DNA of 64,000 nucleotides, taken from the NCBI RefSeq assembly GCF_020144665.1, contig NZ_JAAHBQ010000008.1, positions 39,249-103,248 on the forward strand. Reading direction: 5' to 3'. The translations under genes were made by a program, and so were the position numbers. How positions within the stretch are numbered: the stretch's first letter is position 1; each line of letters starts with the position of its first letter. Shown here in pieces: positions 52,060 to 58,539 of this stretch. The stretch is from Oscillatoria salina IIICB1. GTDB lineage: Bacteria > Cyanobacteriota > Cyanobacteriia > Cyanobacteriales > SIO1D9. The notes beneath the pieces are model-generated. The model did not search any database, was not told the origin of the DNA, and saw only the letters and a list, made by a program, of their open reading frames with translations.

Positions 52060-52890
52060 ATGGCTAATATACCCAAAGTACAAAAAGAAACCGCTAAATA
52101 TTTAACTGGTTTCAAAACGATAGGCGTGGGAATTTTCGGGATAATTGTCATCTTAATTTTTGCGGCTGTGGGCAGCAAAGTCTTACAATCAGAAGCTACT
52201 CCCCACTGGTTTGAAAAAAATGTTAGTTCAGAAGAACTTGCTAACAATCCCGAAATCCTCAATGGTCAAACTGTAACTGTGAGAGGCGAAATTATAGAAG
52301 GAATTGATGACAACAAATTTTTAATTGGCAATCGGAGTATTTGGGCGAAAAAAGAGATTTTAATAGTCAATGAATCCGGGGAACCAGTGCCTGTTGTTAA
52401 CGACAATATAGAAATTCAAGTAACTGGAGAAGTAGGCGAGTTTCAAGTAGCAGAAAAAGAAACCGGAATTGGGCTAGGCGATGCCGAGCGCTACGTCAAA
52501 TACGAAAATAAACCAACAATTTTTGCTCGTTCGATTGCCCTAGCACCCAAACCAGCTAATATTGCTAGCAATCCAGAGCAATATTATGGTAAGAGAGTTG
52601 CCGTAGAAGCTCAGATCGAAGAAGTAGTCGATCGCAATTCTTTTACTTTAGATGCTAGCGGACTGAGCGATCGTGATTTGCTAGTTGTCCAATTTGATTC
52701 TTTGGGAAGCATACCGCGAGAGGAACAAACCGTAGTTGTAACTGGAATAGTCCGTCAGTTACAAGTTACTGAAGTGGAAAGAGACTACGAATTAACCTGG
52801 GATTTAGAGATAATTAATAAACTAGAAGCAGAATATGAGAATAAACCTGTTCTGTTTGCTGATAAAATTTACTCTTCTACCGAAGACTAA
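52060..52890 (+). CDS. Membrane-anchored protein with duplicated OB-like domain
   Basis: 276 residues: an N-terminal membrane helix (GVGIFGIIVILIFAAVGS) and two tandem copies of a ~100-residue strand-rich domain. Each copy has (G)(Q/K)(T/R)V(T/A)V(R/E)(G/A)(E/Q)I, a core with (I/L)LVV(N/Q), VTG(E/I)V, and ends in YENKP(T/V)(I/L)FA(R/D). The pattern resembles an OB fold; this is inference. Exposed on the periplasmic or lumen side if N-in. Unknown function, no operon partner. Confidence 0.72.
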   Translation: MANIPKVQKETAKYLTGFKTIGVGIFGIIVILIFAAVGSKVLQSEATPHWFEKNVSSEELANNPEILNGQTVTVRGEIIEGIDDNKFLIGNRSIWAKKEILIVNESGEPVPVVNDNIEIQVTGEVGEFQVAEKETGIGLGDAERYVKYENKPTIFARSIALAPKPANIASNPEQYYGKRVAVEAQIEEVVDRNSFTLDASGLSDRDLLVVQFDSLGSIPREEQTVVVTGIVRQLQVTEVERDYELTWDLEIINKLEAEYENKPVLFADKIYSSTED

Positions 52891-53512
52891 GCTTTAGGAA
52901 AAAATATGACAAGCGGCAATGATAACTCAAAGTAACTGCGATCGAGACGCGCAGCAAGATAGCGGCGATCGCCTTGGTGAGTGAAAAAGTAAGTATCTCT
53001 GTATTATTGACTACTCCCCTCCCTCCGCGTTGCTAAAGGGAGGGGATTCACAAGTAGTTCTCTTTCCTCTTGCAGGCACAGTCAAGTTGCCTCTAGACGC
53101 TCAATATGTTGACATATAGCCGCATATATTGCGCTTACTTTTTTGAGTTTTATGCTTTCAAACATCCATCACTCAGCTAGTTTAGTACGCTCCTCGCTCT
53201 GAAGAAAGCTTGCAGTGGTTTAGTCATACTGCCGTTAGAGCCAATCTAACCGTTGTTTCTTACTTACCGGGATTTCGACCTACTAGAGCGAAGAATCACG
53301 TAGATTTTAGTTTTACTCGCGATCAACTATTGTACTAACTTTCTAGTTTCTTTTCAATCAAAGTCGCCGTAGAACAGCGAGGCTTTAAACCCATTTTTTT
53401 TGGTAAGGCGAAGAAATTTAGACCGCGATCGCCTAGAGATCGAATCTCCGCTACACTGAGAAATACCTAGATCCGAGGTTCGGTTTTCAGTAGTTACTTG
53501 TTTGATGGCAAA
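52891..53512. other. Intergenic region with probable IS200/IS605 remnant
   Basis: About 620 bases without a supported gene. Contains a nine-base-pair hairpin CCCCTCCCT…AGGGAGGGG at 53013-53044 and, at 53360-53393, a hairpin AAAGTCGC…GCGAGGCTTT that matches in structure and bases one at 56603-56646 beside a TnpB fragment. On the minus strand the region between has a GTACAATAG promoter-like box and multiply interrupted short frames. I read this as a heavily decayed element; it is suggestive only. Confidence 0.4.
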
Positions 53513-54061
53513 ATGAGCGATAGTCAATCCCAGCAGTCTCATTCCGAAAACGTCAAAATTAGCCAAACACCACCAGAAACAGATCCTCTAGCCATTGAAA
53601 TCCAAAATTTGGCACTGGATCGCATTCAAAAGCACATTTTTCTCTGTGCTGACCAAACGAAGCCGAAATGTTGCGCGAAAAAAGTTAGTATAGAAGCCTG
53701 GGACTATCTCAAAAGAAGATTAAAGGAACTTGAACTGGATCGTCCGACAGCAAGTCGTCCAAACTGTATTTTCCGCACTAAAGCTAACTGCTTGCGCGTT
53801 TGTACCCAAGGTCCAATTATGGTTGTCTATCCAGATGGTGTTTGGTATCGCAACGCTACTCCCGAAGTAATCGAAAGAATTATTCAGGAGCATTTAATTA
53901 ATCAGCAAATAGTTACAGAATATGCCTTCCTTATCAATCCATTACCAAAATTAGCTTCTGAAATTCAAGCAGAAAGGGAAACCATGACAGGTAAGACAGA
54001 AAATTTACTAGAAAATGAGCAAATGATGGGACAAACTAGCCCACAAGAGGTTAACACTTAA
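53513..54061 (+). CDS. Thioredoxin-like 2Fe-2S ferredoxin domain protein
   Basis: 182 residues from ATG 53513 (a TTG five codons upstream is less likely). The domain has [15 protein letters not shown] and [29 protein letters not shown], the cysteine set of [2Fe-2S] thioredoxin-like ferredoxins, flanked by a polar N-terminus and a Glu/Met-rich tail ([18 protein letters not shown]). Probably a cytoplasmic electron carrier or redox sensor. Partner unknown. Confidence 0.85.
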   Translation: MSDSQSQQSHSENVKISQTPPETDPLAIEIQNLALDRIQKHIFLCADQTKPKCCAKKVSIEAWDYLKRRLKELELDRPTASRPNCIFRTKANCLRVCTQGPIMVVYPDGVWYRNATPEVIERIIQEHLINQQIVTEYAFLINPLPKLASEIQAERETMTGKTENLLENEQMMGQTSPQEVNT

Positions 54062-54391
54062 CTAGCGAGATTAATTTTCGTCACACACTAATCAGATAAA
54101 TTTGTACCGGGAAATTTCGAAAAAATTTTGCTCTTACCCAGATTAAGTGGCACAAAAGTCAGAAAAGAACATACAATAACATATCAAGTGCAGTGTTGCT
54201 TCAGTAGTTTTACGGAATTTGCTCGGTTGCTCTTGAAATCACTTTGGTTGGATTTAGCGAAAAAAATTAATTGATCTGCTCGTTAGATCCAATTTAGTTG
54301 GATAATGACAATTTTAACTACTAAAGTTAAATAAGGCACTAAGTACTCTTAAGCTCATCCCGATCGCGCCAAACATAGCGAGTGTTGCAAA
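54062..54391. other. Intergenic region upstream of the response regulator
   Basis: About 330 A+T-rich bases between the 2Fe-2S protein gene and the NarL-type regulator gene. It presumably holds the regulator's promoter, but no -35/-10 pair, operator repeat or RNA structure stands out by eye. Confidence 0.4.
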
Positions 54392-55039
54392 ATGAAGGAA
54401 AACGCTCAAAAAGACTACAAAAAACTACTATTAATCGATGACGATCCCAACCTTATCCTGCTGGTCAAGGACTATCTAGAGTTTCGAGGCTATGAAGTTA
54501 TTACTGCTGAAAATGGTCGGGAAGCACTGGATGTGTTGGACCGCGAAATTCCTCATCTAATAATTTGCGATGTGATGATGCCAGAAATGGACGGCTACGC
54601 TTTGGTCGAACACATTCGTCAAGATCCTCGTACTAGTTGGATTCCGGTATTGTTTCTCTCGGCTAAAGGTCAAAGTGCTGACCGGGTAAAGGGTTTGAAT
54701 ACTGGTGCTGATGTGTATATGGTGAAACCCTTTGAACCTGAAGAGTTAGTAGCACAGGTAGAATCTTCGCTGAAGCAGGCGAATCGCTTGATGCACTATA
54801 CGAATAGAAGCTCTGATGCTGGTTCGAGAATTCAAGTTCCGGAAAATGTGGAGTTAACTCCAACTGAATCAAAAGTGGTTCAGTTGGTAGCACAGGGTAT
54901 GGCAAATCGTGAAATTGCCGAACAGCTTAATGTCTCTCAACGGACAATCGAAAGTCATGTCTCTAATATGCTCAACAAAACTAATCTACATAATCGGACT
55001 GAGTTAGCTCGTTGGGCGATTGAAAGTAATATGGCTTAA
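54392..55039 (+). CDS. NarL/FixJ-type response regulator (Rre1/Ycf29-like)
   Basis: 215 residues. Receiver domain at ~12-125: LLLIDDDPN (acidic pocket), LIICDVMMPEMDGY (phospho-acceptor Asp), FLSAKG and YMVKPF (signalling Ser/Lys). LuxR-type helix-turn-helix at ~150-210: LTPTESKVVQLVAQGMANREI and the recognition helix VSQRTIESHVSNML. The overall layout fits the cyanobacterial Rre1/plastid Ycf29 group, which partners with Hik34/Hik2 in stress response; assignment to that exact orthologue is moderate. No histidine kinase is adjacent. Confidence 0.88.
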   Translation: MKENAQKDYKKLLLIDDDPNLILLVKDYLEFRGYEVITAENGREALDVLDREIPHLIICDVMMPEMDGYALVEHIRQDPRTSWIPVLFLSAKGQSADRVKGLNTGADVYMVKPFEPEELVAQVESSLKQANRLMHYTNRSSDAGSRIQVPENVELTPTESKVVQLVAQGMANREIAEQLNVSQRTIESHVSNMLNKTNLHNRTELARWAIESNMA

Positions 55040-55171
55040 GAGAATTTAGCCGCAAGCGTCACCCGAAAAATGTCAGTGTTGTCAGTCTTGGTGCGGGCAA
55101 AGATTACATGGGTGGCGATCGCTCTTTCTCTCGTTCTCTCGAAAAAAAACTCTAAAAAAATAAATCTTTAC

Positions 55172-55200
55172 CTGACAAGGTCGCAAAAGTTTGCTATGAT
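55172..55200 (+). promoter_or_regulatory. Promoter of tRNA-Thr
   Basis: CTGACA at 55172-55177 and TATGAT at 55195-55200 with the ideal 17-base spacer, ten bases before the tRNA 5' end. Confidence 0.75.
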
Positions 55201-55210
55201 GATAAATAGT

Positions 55211-55282
55211 GCTGGTGTAGCTCAGTGGTAGAGCAGCTGATTTGTAATCAGCCGGTCGCAAGTTCAAATCTTGTCACCAGCT
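55211..55282 (+). tRNA. tRNA-Thr(TGT)
   Basis: 72 bases, complete cloverleaf: acceptor GCTGGTG/CACCAGC, D arm GCTC…GAGC, anticodon arm GCTGA/TCAGC with loop TTTGTAA (anticodon TGT), T arm GCAAG/CTTGT with TTCAAAT. CCA is not encoded. A direct-repeat element begins 24 bases downstream. Confidence 0.97.
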
Positions 55283-55306
55283 TAGCGATCGTGTTTTCAC
55301 AGAAAG

Positions 55307-55414
55307 CCCCGATACTTTAGGACGGGGACGACGGGGCGTTTAAACGCTGTACGTAAATTCCAGCGACAGCCCCTCATGAACAGAAAACCAGTAGATAAAC
55401 TGCTCAGCATCAAT
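55307..55414. repeat. ~108-bp direct repeat, copy A
   Basis: Begins CCCCGATACTTTAGGACGGGG (a hairpin-forming head split over both halves) and ends at CTCAGCATCAAT. It matches 57011-57117 over its full length with only a few differences. Same orientation. Starts 24 bases after tRNA-Thr. Probably the non-coding end of an IS200/IS605-type element or a derived MITE; no gene inside. Confidence 0.9.
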
Positions 55415-55614
55415 ACAATACTTAACTTAATAAGCGTTGCTGTAAAATATGCTAAAGTGGCGATCGTTAATAATTCCTGAGATAATTTGTTTTCCAGCAA
55501 ATTATCTGATTTTGCTCTGGCGCTAACTCTGCCAATACCTCTTTGGATAGGAACTCCCCGGTGAATTTAAGCTCAGGGTTCGCTTCAAATTTGTAAGCTG
55601 TTACCCCAAATTAA

Positions 55615-55644
55615 CTGCATGAATCATTCAAATGATTTATGCAG
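55615..55644. repeat. Inverted repeat
   Basis: CTGCAT-G-AATCATT pairs with AATGATT-T-ATGCAG around CA, in the ~320-base gap between repeat copy A and the membrane protein gene. No T-run follows; role unknown. The rest of that gap shows no recognisable gene. Confidence 0.5.
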
Positions 55645-55738
55645 AACTTGGTTGATTTTTAAATCAAATATGTATTTCTGGCTTGCTGAAAGATTAAAAA
55701 TAATCTTGGCAATTGCCTAACTGGAGGTCTTTCAAAAA

Positions 55739-56431
55739 ATGTTTGAAAATGTCGAACTTTTAGTTCTGGGGAGCTTGTTTGCGATTGTTCACTTCGTTTC
55801 CCCTTACGCAGCTAAGTATCGAGAGCGTTTTGAACCTCATTTTAGCTCACTTGCAGGGGGATTTGCTGTTGCATACATTTTTTTAGAGCTATTACCCAGC
55901 CTGGAAACTTCTCATGATGTGGTGGGTGAGCGTATCTACTTTTTAATTCTTTTGGGCTTTTCTGTTTTTTATGGCATAGAGTTCTATATGGAACGCTACC
56001 GGGAGAAAAAAGCCATAGCACGAGTACGCAATTCCATCATTATGGCACAGGCGTTTCTGTATAATCTGCTTTTGGCGATCGCCATTGGAGAAGAAGCCCC
56101 AGAAACAGTTTTTTTAGCATTATTATTTGCGATTCTCATTGGCTTTCACCTTTTGAGTAACGATTTGGGACTCATTGAGGAATTAGAGGGAAAATTTATT
56201 AAGTATGGAAGGTTTGTTCTAATCCTCGCTATTGTACTTGGAATTGCCATACACTTTATTAGCGAGCCAAGTATATTTTTAATGGATCTCATTGCTGCTG
56301 TTGTCGCAGGTATAGTTCTCTATCGAGTTTCCCAATCAGAACTCCCAGAATTCGATCGAGCGCATTTTATTTCTTTTGTCGTAGGTAGCCTTTTCTTCAT
56401 TGGAATTCATCTACTTTTAGTGGAAGGTTAG
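55739..56431 (+). CDS. Polytopic membrane protein, possibly ZIP-like
   Basis: 230 residues with about seven hydrophobic segments. The second segment reads SLAGGFAVAYIFLELLPSLE, reminiscent of the Gly/Ala…(H/E)LLP pattern of ZIP-superfamily helices, and a later GFHLLSNDLGLIEE. A metal role is inference only. Preceded by GGAGGTC-like ribosome-binding DNA (CTGGAGGTCT) nine to ten bases before ATG 55739, and followed by a strong rho-independent terminator. It lies between the two ~108-bp direct repeats. Confidence 0.7.
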   Translation: MFENVELLVLGSLFAIVHFVSPYAAKYRERFEPHFSSLAGGFAVAYIFLELLPSLETSHDVVGERIYFLILLGFSVFYGIEFYMERYREKKAIARVRNSIIMAQAFLYNLLLAIAIGEEAPETVFLALLFAILIGFHLLSNDLGLIEELEGKFIKYGRFVLILAIVLGIAIHFISEPSIFLMDLIAAVVAGIVLYRVSQSELPEFDRAHFISFVVGSLFFIGIHLLLVEG

Positions 56432-56448
56432 GAAAGAGAAAATCTGAC

Positions 56449-56495
56449 AATAATCAACCTTAATCGAGCAATCACAAAGGTTGATTATTTTTTTT
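56449..56495 (+). terminator. Rho-independent terminator
   Basis: 13-bp perfect stem AATAATCAACCTT / AAGGTTGATTATT, 15-base loop, then a run of eight T's; 18 bases after the membrane protein stop. Confidence 0.93.
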
Positions 56496-56602
56496 AATAA
56501 CTCCTTGACAAAAATCCTAATCTATGAAATAAAAAAGTGAAAACAGCGATCGCTGGCAGAAAAGGCAAACTTGGCAACAGACTACAGCTTTACCAGAAAA
56601 AC

Positions 56603-56646
56603 TGGGTTTAAAGCCTCGCCCTTTAGCGGAGCGGAGGGCGACTTTT
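56603..56646. repeat. Hairpin resembling an IS200/IS605 subterminal end
   Basis: TGGGTTTAAAGCCTCGCC … GGGCGACTTT: AAAG and TCGCCC pair with CTTT and GGGCGA, leaving a CC bulge. The same motif with the same bulge occurs inverted at 53360-53393. Located 66 bases before a TnpB fragment. Confidence 0.55.
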
Positions 56647-56711
56647 TAGAAGTGTAGTGCCAAGAAAATATTTGTGGTAAAATTTCTGAGAACAGAAGGA
56701 GGTGATTTTAA

Positions 56712-56904
56712 TTGTTTGTCTGCCAACAAAATCAGATCGAAAACTCAGAACAATTGCCATTCACCGAGTATCTTTGCCGAACCGCCAATAAACTTATTAA
56801 CTGCGGTATTTATTTAGCTCGTCAATGGTATTTTAAAATGCCATTATCTACCGGGTAAATATGATTTAGAAAAAGCCTTAAAGGGAAACACAAATTATCA
56901 ATAG
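56712..56904 (+). pseudogene. Truncated, frameshifted TnpB (IS200/IS605 OrfB) fragment
   Basis: After the ribosome-binding GGAGGTGATT, TTG 56712 opens LFVCQQNQIENSEQL … RTANKLINCGIYLARQWYF, which fits the N-terminus of TnpB. The frame ends at TAA 56856, but a one-base shift continues as GKYDLEKALKGN to a stop at 56902, again TnpB-like. No RuvC catalytic part follows; the similarity ends before the ~108-bp repeat copy B. Confidence 0.75.
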
Positions 56905-57010
56905 AAATTGAAGCCTTCAAACCAATTATTAAAACTATTGTTAGAAAAACTGTGAATTTAGAAATTCGTTTAGCTAATCGCACTGATTTACCGATCGCGT
57001 TTTCTGTTCA

Positions 57011-57117
57011 TCCCCGATACTTGAGGACGGGGGACGGGGCGTTTAAACGCTGTACGTAAATTCCAGCGACAGCCTCTCATGAACAGAAAACCAGTAGATA
57101 AACTGCTCAGCATCAAT
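57011..57117. repeat. ~108-bp direct repeat, copy B
   Basis: Second copy of the repeat at 55307-55414, same orientation, 107 bases, with a few substitutions and a one-base difference near the head. Lies about 110 bases after the TnpB fragment and 26 bases before the ispG start, so it abuts the ispG leader. Confidence 0.9.
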
Positions 57118-57143
57118 TTTCATGCTAAGTGGTTGAGTAACCG

Positions 57144-58400
57144 ATGAAAAAAACAGCGTCAAGAAAAATTTTAAAAATGCAGAAAGCAAGCAGGGCAATA
57201 TTTTCAGCTTATACAGTCAATAATAGGCGCACAACCCGTCCGGTAAAAGTTGGCGATGTCACTATCGGTGGTGGTTATCCGGTCGTAGTGCAGTCGATGA
57301 TTAATGAAGATACCTTAGATATCGATGGCTCAGTAGCAGCAATTCGTCGTTTACACGAAATTGGCTGCGAAATCGTGCGCGTAACAGTGCCTAGTATGGC
57401 TCATGCTAAGGCTTTAGCAAAAATTAAGGAGAAATTAAACCAAACTTATCGACCAGTGCCGTTAGTGGCGGATGTGCATCATAATGGCATGAAAATTGCC
57501 TTAGAAGTTGCCAAGCACGTTGATAAAGTCAGAATTAATCCTGGATTATACGTTTTTGAGAAGCCGAAAAGCGTACCGCAAGGTCGGCAAAGCCATCGCG
57601 ACGAATATACTCAAGCGGAATTTGAGGAAATCGGGGCGAAAATTCGCGAAACTCTCGAACCCCTGGTAATCTCTCTCCGCGACCAAAATAAAGCGATGCG
57701 TATTGGTGTTAATCACGGTTCCCTCGCCGAAAGAATGCTCTTTACTTATGGGGATACTCCCGAAGGCATGGTAGAATCGGCGCTGGAATTTATCCGCATT
57801 TGCGAATCTCTTGACTACCGTAATTTGGTAATTTCGCTGAAAGCTTCGCGAGTCCCGGTGATGTTAGCTGCTTACCGTTTGATGGTTAAGCGAATGGATG
57901 AGTTAGGAATGGATTATCCTTTGCATCTGGGTGTTACTGAGGCTGGAGATGGCGAATATGGACGAATTAAGTCTACTGCGGGAATTGGTACTCTCTTAGC
58001 AGAAGGTATCGGCGATACAATTCGGGTATCTTTAACCGAAGCACCAGAAAAAGAAATTCCGGTTTGTTATAGCATTCTCCAAGCTTTGGGATTGCGGAAA
58101 ACAATGGTGGAATATGTAGCTTGTCCTAGTTGCGGTCGTACTTTGTTTAATTTAGAAGATGTACTGCATCAAGTTCGCGAAGCTACGAAACACCTTTCTG
58201 GTTTAGATATTGCTGTCATGGGTTGTATTGTCAACGGACCTGGAGAAATGGCAGATGCCGATTATGGTTATGTTGGTAAGCAACCGGGTTATATTTCTCT
58301 ATATCGCGGTCGTGAAGAAATTAAGAAAGTACCGGAAGATCGAGGGGTGGAAGAGTTGATTAATTTAATTAAAGCTGATGGTCGTTGGGTTGACCCCTAA
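57144..58400 (+). CDS. ispG: 4-hydroxy-3-methylbut-2-enyl diphosphate synthase (ferredoxin)
   Basis: 418 residues. Conserved: [52 protein letters not shown] and the C-terminal 4Fe-4S ligands CPSCGR and [17 protein letters not shown], all present. Reduces MEcPP to HMBPP, the sixth step of the MEP pathway, using ferredoxin. The N-terminal ~25 residues are not conserved; ATG 57144 or ATG 57177 may be the start, and the leader begins only 26 bases after a repeat copy. Confidence 0.95.
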   Translation: MKKTASRKILKMQKASRAIFSAYTVNNRRTTRPVKVGDVTIGGGYPVVVQSMINEDTLDIDGSVAAIRRLHEIGCEIVRVTVPSMAHAKALAKIKEKLNQTYRPVPLVADVHHNGMKIALEVAKHVDKVRINPGLYVFEKPKSVPQGRQSHRDEYTQAEFEEIGAKIRETLEPLVISLRDQNKAMRIGVNHGSLAERMLFTYGDTPEGMVESALEFIRICESLDYRNLVISLKASRVPVMLAAYRLMVKRMDELGMDYPLHLGVTEAGDGEYGRIKSTAGIGTLLAEGIGDTIRVSLTEAPEKEIPVCYSILQALGLRKTMVEYVACPSCGRTLFNLEDVLHQVREATKHLSGLDIAVMGCIVNGPGEMADADYGYVGKQPGYISLYRGREEIKKVPEDRGVEELINLIKADGRWVDP

Positions 58401-58401
58401 G

Positions 58402-58437
58402 ACTGGGGATTGGGGACTGGGGACTGGGGATTAGGGA
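58402..58437. repeat. GGGGATT/GGGGACT short tandem repeats
   Basis: About five copies of a seven-base unit GGGGA(T/C)T directly after the ispG stop; STRR type, similar to 36612. Confidence 0.8.
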
Positions 58438-58463
58438 GATTAATTTGGCTACGCGATCGCTGA

Positions 58464-58493
58464 TGTAGAGAGGTTGCAGATAACCTCTCTACA
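58464..58493. repeat. Dispersed palindrome, perfect 12-bp stem
   Basis: TGTAGAGAGGTT pairs perfectly with AACCTCTCTACA around GCAGAT. Same family as the palindromes at 13613 and 14619; may also terminate ispG transcription. Confidence 0.75.
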
Positions 58494-58539
58494 ATTAGTA
58501 AATGAGGATATATCGTAAGTGCTAACTGATAACTGAGAT

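Noticed and set aside
56905..57010. Open stretch after the TnpB fragment (KPIIKTIVRKTVNLEIRLAN) as a new gene
   Set aside because: No start codon or ribosome-binding site, it runs into repeat copy B, and no family is recognised.
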